Positions 16,437 to 24,663 of a stretch of 32,642 bases of DNA are shown piece by piece; the first letter of the stretch is position 1; every line of letters starts with the position of its first letter. The DNA is from JABWBD01 sp040768665. GTDB lineage: Bacteria; Planctomycetota; Planctomycetia; Pirellulales; Thermoguttaceae. The stretch is taken from positions 1 to 32,642 of the forward strand of contig JAXGMN010000091.1 in the NCBI GenBank assembly GCA_040768665.1, read 5' to 3'. A model generated the notes under the pieces. The model made no database searches, was not told where the DNA came from, and was given only the letters and a program-made list of their open reading frames with translations. A program made the translations under genes and the position numbers.

Positions 16437-17261
16437 CTATTTGATCTCGATATCATCCGCTTCTACGGTCGCGCGAATCTCATCCTGTATCTTCGCCTTG
16501 CGCTCTTTTGAAATATTCGCCGTGAACACGAATCGGCCACCCTGAACCTCAATATCGAAACTGGAGGGCGGTAGGCCATCGGGGTTTTCGCCGGAGGGCC
16601 GCTCCCATTCCTGTAGGGTGTCCGCAACTCTGAGCAGGAAGGCCAAGGGGGCCCGTTGCCGCTCTATCTTGTTGCCGGTAAACCATTCCTTCCCCAGGTT
16701 GTGCAGGTACATTGCTGCGCATGCAGACACGCTATGCTTTTCGAACAACTCCTGATTCCAGTCGACGCTATCGCGCAAGGATCTTTTCCTCTTGCGACTG
16801 GGATTGTGCTTCTTGTAAAGCATGTCGAACACACGAAGAACGGCCAACGCGCTTATCACGCCGTGGCACACCTTCTCGCGATTGGCGCATTGTTCGTATA
16901 CCGCGCGTACATCTAAGTGAATCGACCACTCCTGCAAACGCCCCTGGATAAGATCCAAGCCGTTCTTGTCATCCGTCAATTGCTCAAGAGTGGCAAATCG
17001 CGGAGCCACAAATCGAACCGGCGCTATGCTCACACCGATCTCCGTGGCGATCTTATTCACCTTATTGCCAAAAGGTTCTGCAATCCGCGATGCGACTTCC
17101 AAGGGATAACCGACGTCGTGTAACAGAAGAGCCAGCTTGCATTGGAAGCGATCGGCTTGCGACTCGAGCAGCCGCTCATTCAGGAATACAGCAAGGAGAA
17201 ATGTTCGGACGGCATGTACAACGTGATCGCGCTGCCCCGGTTGAAGTTCAGGCGAAGCCAT
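16437..17261 (-). CDS. HD-domain metal-dependent phosphohydrolase-like protein, 274 aa
   Basis: The HD-superfamily signature is spread as RDHVVHA (H13 or H16), LLLHDVGYP (H48-D49), CHG (H133), KHS (H176) and RVADTLQEW (D214), consistent with a metal-binding H...HD...H...D set. Known members hydrolyse nucleotides or cyclic nucleotides. The C-terminal 50 residues form a beta-rich tail. The ATG at 17261 is the first after an in-frame TGA, no good ribosome site precedes it, and the first HD histidine falls only 13-16 residues in. Relatives as I recall them have a longer N-terminus, so a 5' truncation is possible. It is not clearly part of any operon. Confidence 0.6.
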   Translation of the reverse strand: MASPELQPGQRDHVVHAVRTFLLAVFLNERLLESQADRFQCKLALLLHDVGYPLEVASRIAEPFGNKVNKIATEIGVSIAPVRFVAPRFATLEQLTDDKNGLDLIQGRLQEWSIHLDVRAVYEQCANREKVCHGVISALAVLRVFDMLYKKHNPSRKRKRSLRDSVDWNQELFEKHSVSACAAMYLHNLGKEWFTGNKIERQRAPLAFLLRVADTLQEWERPSGENPDGLPPSSFDIEVQGGRFVFTANISKERKAKIQDEIRATVEADDIEIK

Positions 17262-18265
17262 GAGGTCAGGCCGGGATCAGGGATTAGCGGAGAGAACAAC
17301 AACGCGTGGGACACGAAAAGGGACGGGCTTCGGGTGTGACTGGGGTCGGATTGACTTGGAAGACAAGAGAAGACAAGGACACACAATGTGATTGTGTTGA
17401 ACACGCCGATTTCGGTTGGCGGTGATCAGGGCGACTTCGAGAAGAACGGCGGGTAGACCGGGGCGGCGCGTTCATTCAGGCCATCGTCAACGTCCGGAAT
17501 GGCTTTTCACGGTCACGAAGCTCTGCTGATGAGCCCATTTTCGGCAAAGCTGTCGTCTGCCGCGGCGGAATCCACGCGGCACAATGCGGAATTGACCAAC
17601 GGGGCCTTTCGGCTTATGTCGGACAGCCGTTGAGATTGGCCAAAGGATGGCAGCCCCGCCGGGCGGCCGCCTCCTGCAATTGCTGCCGCCCAAACGCAAA
17701 GGCCACACCCAAGGCACGCGGATGCGAAAACAAGCGGTTCATCGTTACCTGCCACACGTCCGCGCTCGTGCCCAGACGGTCCAGGATCGAAGCTACCTCG
17801 GCCGTCACGCTCGCCTTACCTCGGCAATGCCCTTGGCACCGTTCCGACCGATTGACGCTTTCGCGCCAGCGGCTCTTTGAGGCACTTCATGAACCGATGG
17901 CGAAACAACCGGAAAGCTCCTCCACCCGCTTTTCCAACCACAGCTTGCGATCCTCCTGGCCTTCCGCCAACAGCAGCGCCCCGCGGACGGTCTTGGAAAC
18001 AACGTGATATCAAGGGGTTACTCCACGTCGAGGAGTTCCGACCGAGCCACCGTCCTAGGACACCTCCGCAGCGAGGAATTCGTGAAACGGGCAGCCAAGT
18101 GCAGACAATGCCGACGCCTACTATGGATGGTGCCTTACGCCCGGTGATTTGTTCTAACTGGGGTGGTTCCGGCACCGGGCTTGGCGACCGATATGGATTC
18201 TCGCTATCGTTATGCATCGCACGAAGGTACTACGGCCAACGTGAAGGACTCTTTCCGTCCTGCCC
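17262..18265. other. gene-poor region with transposase debris
   Basis: About 1 kb with no intact gene. Only a possible RAYT-like remnant at 17614-17808 was seen. Frames switch often and composition is uneven, as expected for decayed insertion-sequence DNA. Confidence 0.45.
17614..17808 (-). pseudogene. possible C-terminal remnant of an IS200/RAYT-like transposase
   Basis: A 64-codon frame reads VASILDRLGTSADVWQVTM and later FGRQQLQEAAARRG. This recalls the tail of REP-associated tyrosine transposases as found in planctomycetes (ILxRLG..xxxW, then AGRxxxLxxxAxxxG). No catalytic HUH part is present upstream in any frame. The identification rests on memory of the family only. If right, it gives a past mobiliser for the REP-like hairpins at 20534-20714. 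Confidence 0.3.
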
Positions 18266-18448
18266 TCAAACAGAGGCTCTGGCTTGCAAGGGGGCGTTGC
18301 GGGGGCAGAGGGGAAAGAATCGATTGCGGTTGGCCAGAAAACCGTAATAGCCAGTCCGCACAAAACCGCTGGGCAACAGGTGCATGAGAAACCGCCGCAA
18401 GAACTCCGTGGCGGAAAGTCCAGGGACTTGCCCCGGAGGAATGAAAAC
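18266..18448 (-). pseudogene. IS91-family transposase remnant
   Basis: About 60 codons contain LSATEFLRRFLMHLLP, then SGFVRTGYYGFLANRNR, a clear match to the conserved C-terminal block of IS91/IS801-type Y2 transposases (LSxxEFLRRFLLHVLPxGFVRIRHYGxLANRxR). No start, no HUH or Y2 catalytic region and no upstream zinc finger remain. It abuts the stop of the Rpn-like gene at 18453, so mobile-element debris is packed here without spacing. Confidence 0.6.
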
Positions 18449-18452
18449 AAGC

Positions 18453-19064
18453 TCACTGTCCCTGACGTGACCGGAGACGCTGTTGCAAGTCCGCCAGAAG
18501 CGTCGAGAGCTCATCGATCGGACGTTCGAGAAGGCTTTCGGTCGAACTTGAGTCCTCGCCAAGGAGTTGTTGAAGCAACTGAATCTTCCCCGCCAAGGCA
18601 CCTTCTTGCCGTCCCTCCTGCCGTCCTTCCTGCCGTACACTGTCGAGCGCCCACTGGTAGTCGCGCTGCGCTTTTTCACGCTGGTCGTACATCATTCGAT
18701 CCTCCGTTTTGGCCGCGATCGCTTCGATCGCCGTAATCGCCTTCTCAAACTCCACACCCGGCAGCAATTCCCGCAACCGCGCCGGCTCATACCGATCTGC
18801 GAATAAGAAGAAGAACGCCCACTGCTCGATCGCCGTCGCCTCATGGATCATCCCTTCCCTCAGATGGTACTTCGTCAGTTCCACCGTGTGTACTTCGATC
18901 GAGTCGGAGTGATAACTGAACGGGTTGAGGAACTCGACGCGAACGATGGGGTCGGCAAGCTTCAGGATCGCGTTCAGCAGTCCGATCAGCGCTGGCGCGT
19001 TTTCCGGACTCCCAAAGACCTTCTTGAACGCGAAATCAACGGTTGGTTTGATTCCGAGCAACAT
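18453..19064 (-). CDS. Rpn/PDDEXK-type nuclease, apparently lacking its catalytic core, 203 aa
   Basis: The start is at the ATG at 19064, with GGAAGGAA directly before it; the frame upstream is not protein-like. Residues 1-50 (PTVDFAFKKVFGSPENAPALIGLLNAIL, then VEFLNPFS) match the N-terminus of Rpn-family recombination-promoting nucleases. Residues 55-140 (SIEVHTVELTKYHLRE; WAFFFLFADRYEPARLRELLPG; KTEDRMMYDQREKAQRDY) match the C-terminal half, followed by a RQEGRQEG repeat coil. The DK..D..G..IE(M)Q segment that carries the PD-(D/E)XK residues, about 70-80 residues in relatives, is missing at residues 50-55 with the frame kept. It is probably inactive as a nuclease. Confidence 0.6.
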   Translation of the reverse strand: MLLGIKPTVDFAFKKVFGSPENAPALIGLLNAILKLADPIVRVEFLNPFSYHSDSIEVHTVELTKYHLREGMIHEATAIEQWAFFFLFADRYEPARLRELLPGVEFEKAITAIEAIAAKTEDRMMYDQREKAQRDYQWALDSVRQEGRQEGRQEGALAGKIQLLQQLLGEDSSSTESLLERPIDELSTLLADLQQRLRSRQGQ

Positions 19065-19541
19065 TTCCTTCCCGCTCCGAGACAGGATCCCACATGACCA
19101 CAATGTATTGTAGGGCTTCGACCCGCAACGCAAAAGCTCCGTGTCCAGCGACCACCCCTTGCTAAAGGAGGAAAAAGTACCAGGACGGGGCCAGGACAAT
19201 TTGTGCGCGCAGTTATACTGCCCCGCTTTTTGGCCCAACGGCGCTCGCCCAACGGGTTTGCCTGCCCGACGCCGCCCCATGCGGGGCTAATCAGCGTCGA
19301 ACAGCTATTGGATTCTACTACTCCCCGGCCATGTGCACCACACCCGGCGGTGTCCGCGAAGCGGCTTAGCGGGCGAGGCGCTGTTGGCGTATCGCCGACT
19401 TGCTTTTTTGGCCAGTCACCCGTCACCGTCGTTGATTTCTCGCGGGAACATCATCCGCATTAGCGGAGGTGAGCATCATCGCGGCATGCTGCGCCGTGTG
19501 CGGCCTCGTCTCTCGTCCACCAACTTCCTCGGACCTATTCG
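19065..19541. other. non-coding interval
   Basis: 477 bases between the Rpn-like gene and the glycosidase fragment. Several short frames are open on both strands but none shows protein-like sequence or a ribosome site. No repeat or RNA was recognised. Confidence 0.4.
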
Positions 19542-19889
19542 CTACTCGAACCTGAACTTGGTCCGCGGGCCGAAATCGCGCGTCACGTTTTCGTCCCACA
19601 ACTCCGAAGGAATGCCCAGCGGCAGACATGTCCAGCCGTGCCCCGCCCGGTGGACCAGCAGGCCGCGCCGTTTCATCTCCGCCGTTGCCCTCGCCGTGAA
19701 CTCCTTGGCCCACCGGCTTGACATCAGCCTGTCGCGCATTTCCGGCAAGTGCCGTCGGCTGTACCAGTTGTTGTAGAAGATGTAACCGTCAAAATACTCC
19801 GTGAAGAACGTGTTGAGCCCGACTTTGGGAGCCCAGTCGATGAAGTCCAAGACATGTTCGTGACTCGATGCCCCTTCGAAACAGATGCC
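19542..19889 (-). pseudogene. fragment of a glycoside-hydrolase-like (alpha-glucuronidase/DUF4838-type) protein
   Basis: The frame reads CFEGASSHEHVLDFIDW, then APKVGLNTFFTEYFDG, and later MKRRGLLVHRAGHGWTC, then LPLGIP. This is the start of a TIM-barrel type domain with the RGL-x2-H-x3-GHGWT signature that I associate with DUF4838/GH67-N-like glycosidases. It has no ATG start. An in-frame TAG (19890-19892) closes it upstream and a stop at 19542 ends it after only about 115 codons, whereas family members run to several hundred residues. The last 20 residues no longer look family-like. It lies on the same strand as the NAGLU-like gene, so a decayed sugar-use locus is plausible. Confidence 0.45.
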
Positions 19890-19897
19890 CTATACGA

Positions 19898-19967
19898 GGG
19901 GGCTGGCTCCGAGGGTGACTTGGGTCGGAATTGTCGAGAAGACGCTTCCCGCTCGGTGCCCGTCCCC
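19898..19967. repeat. imperfect inverted repeat, possible miniature element
   Basis: The left arm GGGGGCTGGCTCCGAG (19898-19913) and the right arm CTCGGTGCCCGTCCCC (19952-19967) pair at 13 of 16 positions around a 38-base centre. It begins 6 bases beyond the stop that cuts off the glycoside-hydrolase fragment. I have the impression that such GGGGxCxGGCxCCGAG ends recur in planctomycete intergenic DNA. Confidence 0.4.
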
Positions 19968-20533
19968 TACTGGGCTGCCGCGTTTACAGTTTGATGGGAT
20001 AAGGGATGAGAGTCGAAAGAGGCGCTCACCAGAGCGAACGGTGGAAGAAGAGAAGGAAGCAAAGAAAGCGGTGACAAGTCACGCGCACTCCAAGAATAGG
20101 CCGTCCGATCACGGGCTGGGCAGTACTGCGCGACGCACTTCCGACGCCATGCGACGGCGCAATAACTCCAATCCCCGCCTCCACTTACGGCTCTTGTTTC
20201 AAGAAATTGCTTGACGAAGTGCGCCGCATCGACCACAATGACGCCGGTGAATGGACATGTGAACACATGCCCCCACGGACCGGCGCTAGCCGACTTTGCG
20301 GCTCGCCGCTCCGGAGCTCTTTGATAACCTGGTAACCGGCACTGACCACCCGCCGACTCCCTTCCGCTGGCCAGCGGCCGCGCGACGGGGCAGTCTCTTT
20401 GCCCACGGCTGTGCTTTCGCAGGCACTCTTCCGCCCGTGAGCAGCTCTCTGGTCGCTCGCCGCCCGCAATCCCCTGAGATTCCCAGTCCCAAGCCGTGGC
20501 CCAACACCACCGGCCGCCATCTGCTCGGCGGCC

Positions 20534-20604
20534 TTGCCACCCAAAAGCGCGTGGCCACCAAACACCCTCGAATTTGAGAAATCGAAGCTTTGGTGGCCAC
20601 ACAC
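20534..20604. repeat. REP-like hairpin, copy A
   Basis: Stem arms GTGGCCACCAAA (20551-20562) and TTTGGTGGCCAC (20589-20600) pair perfectly over 12 bp around a 26-base loop containing TGAGAAATCG. Outside the stem it starts TTGCCACCCAAAAGCGC, shared with copy B 114 bases downstream. Confidence 0.6.
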
Positions 20605-20647
20605 GCAACGCACCGGCGACGTCTCATGCCTTCCATCCCTGGTCCCT

Positions 20648-20718
20648 TTGCCACCCAGAAGCGCGTGGTGCCCAAAGTGCCTCCGTTCTGAGAAATCGCC
20701 AACTTGGGCACCACACCC
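20648..20718. repeat. REP-like hairpin, copy B
   Basis: Stem arms GTGGTGCCCAA (20665-20675) and TTGGGCACCAC (20704-20714) pair over 11 bp. The flank TTGCCACCCAGAAGCGC and the loop TGAGAAATCG are shared with copy A and align without gaps, but the stem bases differ in both arms so that pairing is kept. Confidence 0.6.
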
Positions 20719-20885
20719 GACCGCCAGCGAGGCCGTTTTCAATCGGCGAATCAAGGGTCCAATCTTGCCTCTTCTACAACGACCGTCCCAAACAGTTTGC
20801 CGACGACCACGCCTGCCGCCCCGACAACCGGATGATGATTTGTGCCGGCGTCGTTTTCCGGCCTCGACTTCGTCTCGTAGGGCTT

Positions 20886-23300
20886 TCAGTCCGCCGTGCA
20901 ATCGATCAACTGTTGCACCAGATCGGCCAGGTGAGCGAACGCCGCGTCCATCGGCTTGCGGTCGCTGTTCTGCGGAGCCATTGCGGCCAGGGGCGTCGCG
21001 TAGAAGCGGTCCTCTATGGCCTTGGACTTCGCGGTAAACTCGGCTGGGCGCCGCCAGGATGTCTTGTCGCCCGTTGCAACCCGGCCGAGCACCCAGGCCC
21101 AATAAGTTTCCAGCTCCGGGCGGTAGACTTGGCGGACGAGCTCGTAGTGGTGACTGCGGCAGTAGTCGTTTTCGGCGTTCGACTTGAGCGTCTGCTCGGC
21201 GTGCGGATTGACTGCCGGCTCCACTGGGCCGAGCTGTTTGGCCCGACTCATTCGCTCAAGCGAGGCGTGCATGGAGAACTCGCCCGACTGGGCAAGCACG
21301 TCGGCCTGGGCGTCCAAGATGGCTTTGCTCAACTGGGCGAGCTTTTCGAGGCCGGCCGCATCGGCTTTGCCCCCGCGCCAGGCTTCCATGGTGATGGCGC
21401 CTTTCATGAGGCCGGTCAAGAGCGCTCGGTTGGCGATCGTGCGGGCCATGTCCAGGGCATCGCGCTGCCAGAAAGAGTCCTGCTGGTGGCTGGCCGACAT
21501 TTCGGCGAGCCGCCGGAGCACCCTCGGCGCCGGTTCGAGACTCGGCCCGATGCGGGCGTATTCTTCCTCGATGGCCGCCATCCGCTCCGGCGTCAACGTC
21601 GAAAACTGCGATCCGTTGAGCACGCGGTGCTGCGGCTCGCCGAACGAGAGCCAGCGGTTGCCGCTGTGGCTCCAGTGGACGCTTTGCGAGGTGACCAGGA
21701 AATCGGCCCAGATCGCTTCCATCTGCCGGGCCAGATCGCCGAGGTAGCGACCGCGGCAGTACCTGCCCACGGCCGCCGGCAGCGCCTCGGTCGGCTGCCA
21801 ACTGTTCGCTGCCAGGTATTCCAGCAGGAACGTGTCGCTGTGCGAGATCTCCGACCAGACGAACAGGCCCTGACATTTCTCGTCCGGCGCTGCCATCCGC
21901 AGACGCTCGGCCAGCAGCGCGTAGTCCTCGTGGATATCGCTGTTGCGGGCGTAGGAATGGAATATGCCGAAGAACCAGGGGAAGTTGCCGGCAAGATTCC
22001 ACTCGCGGAACGTGATCTTGGCGGCATCGTCGGCCGTGTAGTCGAAGACGATCGTCTTGGCGGGATCGAACTCCTTGAGCAGGCGGTGCACGTCCTGTTC
22101 TTTCCACCAGGCGATGAAGTCCCAGCCGGCGATAATCAGCGGCGCGTCCGGATAGTGCTCGCGCAGGATCTGCTGGGTCTTGCGATAGACGTACAGCTTG
22201 CGCTGGAGGTTCTCGCGGGCGTCCTTGCCGAACGTTCGTTCCGCCAGGCCGATCGTGTGGAACATGCGCGGCTGGCCGTACTCGCGGATGTGGGTCTCGG
22301 TGAGCTTCCAATAGGCGTCCCAGGCACGTTGGTCCTCGATGTCCCAGATGGCATGCGTGGCCAGACTATAACCGGTCTTCTGGTCCTTGGTTACGGGGAA
22401 GTCGGGCCGGGCACGGAAGAACGCGCTGGGAGTGTGGGAATACCAGTGCGTCGGGGTGCCGGTGTCTTCCGGATGGATCAGGCCGCGGTCAAAGGCATAC
22501 TGAAGCACCGCCTTGCGGAGCTCGCCGCGATAACGGAGCGGCCAGAACGAAGTGCGGTCGTTATACGAGCGGTCAACGCCGTCGGGATCCATGCCGTCGG
22601 CGGGCGGATAGGGAACGTCGTCGGGAAACGCACGCTGAAAGAGATCGTCGATTCCCGTCCGCAGCATGAAAAGGTTGAATCGGCTCTTGACGAGCCAGTC
22701 GATTTCGTGCTTCCAATCCTCGAAATCCCAGTGCTCGGCCTGGAAACGGTGAAGGCCGCGGTGGGCAAAATAGCGAAGCCCCCGGTAGGGGAAATGCGGT
22801 TGTTCCGAAACGTCAAGGCCGTCGAACTCGATCTTGTCAGCCTTTCGGATGACGTCGCCGTCCCAGAAATATTCGGCGCCGGCCTGTCGGCGGAAGAAAT
22901 CGTAGACGGCGTAGAGCGTCGACCGACCGGCCCCCCCGGCAAGGACCAGCAACCGCCGCCCCTTGTAAGGCACGCAGAGCATGCGGTAGCCATCGGTGCC
23001 GTACTGAAGGTCCAGGGTGTCGATCGTTCCCTCGAGGATGATGCGGTGGACCAGCGGATGCACGGCATCGGAGCCGATCACCACAAGGTCGCCCTCGGGC
23101 AATTCGGCGTCGGCGCCGCCGGACCAGGTTGCCAAGGTAAGCCGCTGGCCGGTAACCTTTTCCCACAGGTTGACGAACGCTTCGCCAGCGATTGTGTAGG
23201 CCTTTTCGCCAACAGGAGGCGTTGATACGGTCAGAGCCTTCACCTGGACTGAGAACACGCTCAGCAAGAGAATTCCGGCAGCGGTCAAGGTGTTGTTCAT
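20886..23300 (-). CDS. secreted alpha-N-acetylglucosaminidase-like protein (GH89/NAGLU-like), 804 aa
   Basis: A signal peptide covers about residues 1-22 (hydrophobic GILLLSVFSVQVKA). Residues 25-150 fit the NAGLU N-terminal domain, with GGAGRSTLYAVYDFFRRQAG. The TIM barrel follows, with HWDFEDWKHEIDWLVKSRFN around residue 190, matching the WxxWExxIDWMAxxGIN block. VWSEISHSDTF places E484 where GH89 enzymes have the second catalytic acid (xxPEGI). GLAERTF may hold the first. The C-terminal helical domain has NDYCRSHHYELVRQVYRP, as in NAGLU_C. GH89 enzymes release terminal alpha-GlcNAc from glycans or heparan-type chains. It is a divergent member, so the substrate could differ. It diverges from the ECF sigma gene. 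Confidence 0.7.
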   Translation of the reverse strand: MNNTLTAAGILLLSVFSVQVKALTVSTPPVGEKAYTIAGEAFVNLWEKVTGQRLTLATWSGGADAELPEGDLVVIGSDAVHPLVHRIILEGTIDTLDLQYGTDGYRMLCVPYKGRRLLVLAGGAGRSTLYAVYDFFRRQAGAEYFWDGDVIRKADKIEFDGLDVSEQPHFPYRGLRYFAHRGLHRFQAEHWDFEDWKHEIDWLVKSRFNLFMLRTGIDDLFQRAFPDDVPYPPADGMDPDGVDRSYNDRTSFWPLRYRGELRKAVLQYAFDRGLIHPEDTGTPTHWYSHTPSAFFRARPDFPVTKDQKTGYSLATHAIWDIEDQRAWDAYWKLTETHIREYGQPRMFHTIGLAERTFGKDARENLQRKLYVYRKTQQILREHYPDAPLIIAGWDFIAWWKEQDVHRLLKEFDPAKTIVFDYTADDAAKITFREWNLAGNFPWFFGIFHSYARNSDIHEDYALLAERLRMAAPDEKCQGLFVWSEISHSDTFLLEYLAANSWQPTEALPAAVGRYCRGRYLGDLARQMEAIWADFLVTSQSVHWSHSGNRWLSFGEPQHRVLNGSQFSTLTPERMAAIEEEYARIGPSLEPAPRVLRRLAEMSASHQQDSFWQRDALDMARTIANRALLTGLMKGAITMEAWRGGKADAAGLEKLAQLSKAILDAQADVLAQSGEFSMHASLERMSRAKQLGPVEPAVNPHAEQTLKSNAENDYCRSHHYELVRQVYRPELETYWAWVLGRVATGDKTSWRRPAEFTAKSKAIEDRFYATPLAAMAPQNSDRKPMDAAFAHLADLVQQLIDCTAD

Positions 23301-23536
23301 CGGCGCGCTCCAAAACAGTAGAGAGATTCCCGCAAGGTCCGACCCACGTCCGCCTAAGTGGTCTTGCGACTATTATTGCCCCGGCAAGATGGGGTACGCA
23401 AGTTGGGGAGCGATGGCGTGTGCGGCACCGCGATTCGGGTGTCGCTCCGGGGCGGCGCGATTTTTCGTTGGATGCCGTGGGAAAATGGACGTCCGGCGGC
23501 GTCCTACTGATAGACAGCCTGCGCGAGATATCCTCC

Positions 23537-24037
23537 ATGAGCACGCTTGGTCCCGAACTGCTGGCGAGACTGCTGGATGAGCATGGCGGTGCGCTGGCGC
23601 TCTACGCCCGCCAGTGGTGCAGCGTGCCGGACGACGTGGTCCAGGAGGCACTGCTGCAGTTGATCCGGCAGCGCGAAGTGCCCGAGAGGATCGTGCCGTG
23701 GCTGTACCGGGTTGTGAGAAACCGGGCGGTGAGCATGTCGCGGTCGCAATCGCGGCGGCAGCGGCACGAGTCGGCTGTGTCCCACCGGGGAGAGCCGTGG
23801 TTTTCGCCCGCGCCGGATGAATCGCTCGACGCAGAGGCCGCGTCGCGTGCCCTGGAGGAATTGCCGATCGAACTGCGTGAGACCGTCGTCGCACGCGTGT
23901 GGGGTGGGCTCGCGTTCGACGAAATCGCCGAGCTGACCGGAACCTCGCTCAGCACCGCCCACCGAAGGTATCAAGCCGCTCTTGTCGCTTTGCGGGAAAG
24001 GCTGGAAAACCCATGTGCCCGGAACAACGAGACGTAA
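23537..24037 (+). CDS. ECF sigma-70 factor, 166 aa
   Basis: Region 2 is at residues 32-80 (DDVVQEALLQLIRQRE, then PWLYRVVRNRAVSMSRSQSR). Region 4 is at 105-160 (LEELPIELRETVVARVWGG, then LAFDEIAELTGTSLSTAHRR, then a YQAALVALRERL helix). Length is normal for a minimal ECF factor. No clear ribosome site precedes the ATG at 23537, and an in-frame GTG lies upstream, so the start is moderately sure. Its last 25 bases overlap the next gene, a membrane-anchored protein that is the natural candidate for its regulator. Target promoters are not evident in the operon itself. Confidence 0.85.
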   Translation: MSTLGPELLARLLDEHGGALALYARQWCSVPDDVVQEALLQLIRQREVPERIVPWLYRVVRNRAVSMSRSQSRRQRHESAVSHRGEPWFSPAPDESLDAEAASRALEELPIELRETVVARVWGGLAFDEIAELTGTSLSTAHRRYQAALVALRERLENPCARNNET

Positions 24038-24618
24038 ATCCGGTGGAACTGACGCCGGAGCTGAAGTCGCTGGAAGCGGCCCTGGCCTCGCTTGCGTGCC
24101 GGCCGGCGTCGGTGGACCGCGACCGGATGATGTTCGAGGCGGGCTGGCAGGCAGCGGAACGCGGCCGCTCGGTCCGCCGTTGGGCGTGGCCAGCGGTTGC
24201 CGCAGTAACGACGGCGGCCGCGGCATCGCTGCTGTGCGTTTTGCTGATTCGGCCGCCGGATGCGGAGCGGGTCGTCTATGTCCCCGTGCGTTCCCCGCTC
24301 GCGGCCCCGGATGACGGCAGGCGGCCGGTTGCACCGCCGCCAACCGCGGCGGACAGCCCCGACGCCAAGCTCGCGACCAACAGTCCGGCGCCGTTGGAGG
24401 TTCCTTCCGTCAGGGCTCCTTCGGCACCGAACGATCTGCGACGGCCCGGATCCTATGTTCCCCTGCGGAATCAGCTCCTCAGTATCGAATCCTGGGCTCC
24501 GCCTGCCGGGAACCCCGCCGAGATCGGCGCTACGGGAGCGCCGGAATCCTACATGGACCTTCGTCGGGAACTGCTCGGCAGGTCCGCGGCCGGTCCGTCA
24601 GGGCCGCCCTATCTTTAG
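24013..24618 (+). CDS. membrane-anchored partner of the ECF sigma factor, 201 aa
   Basis: The ATG at 24013 lies inside the sigma gene (25-base overlap), indicating translational coupling. The first 55 residues are cytoplasmic and charged, a membrane helix follows (about residues 57-77, WPAVAAVTTAAAASLLCVLLI in shortened reading), and the rest is a Pro/Ala-rich outer region. Two copies of a short motif, GSYVPLRNQLL and ESYMDLRRELL, lie near the C-terminus. No zinc-finger anti-sigma motif (HxxxCxxC) is seen. Position and topology suggest an anti-sigma or signal-relay role; planctomycete ECF operons often have such proteins. Confidence 0.65.
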   Translation: MCPEQRDVNPVELTPELKSLEAALASLACRPASVDRDRMMFEAGWQAAERGRSVRRWAWPAVAAVTTAAAASLLCVLLIRPPDAERVVYVPVRSPLAAPDDGRRPVAPPPTAADSPDAKLATNSPAPLEVPSVRAPSAPNDLRRPGSYVPLRNQLLSIESWAPPAGNPAEIGATGAPESYMDLRRELLGRSAAGPSGPPYL

Positions 24619-24663
24619 ACCGGTCGAATCCGGAAACCCCCATCAACCTTCAGGAGGTGAACC

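Larger units (their letters stand above)
19890..20885. other. repeat-bearing intergenic region
   Basis: About 1 kb without a supported gene. It holds the imperfect inverted repeat at 19898-19967 and the two REP-like hairpins at 20534-20604 and 20648-20718. A 213-codon and a 305-codon leftward frame cross it, but they translate the hairpins and are low in protein character. Confidence 0.5.

Noticed and set aside
17816..18217. 133-codon leftward frame starting MHNDSENPYRSP
   Set aside because: The NPYRSP opening recalls a planctomycete protein family, but the rest is not protein-like and no ribosome site precedes it. At most it is a fragment.
20496..23225. 909-codon rightward frame
   Set aside because: It is antisense to the NAGLU-like gene, which has a signal peptide and family motifs on the other strand. 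Long antisense frames are expected at this GC content.
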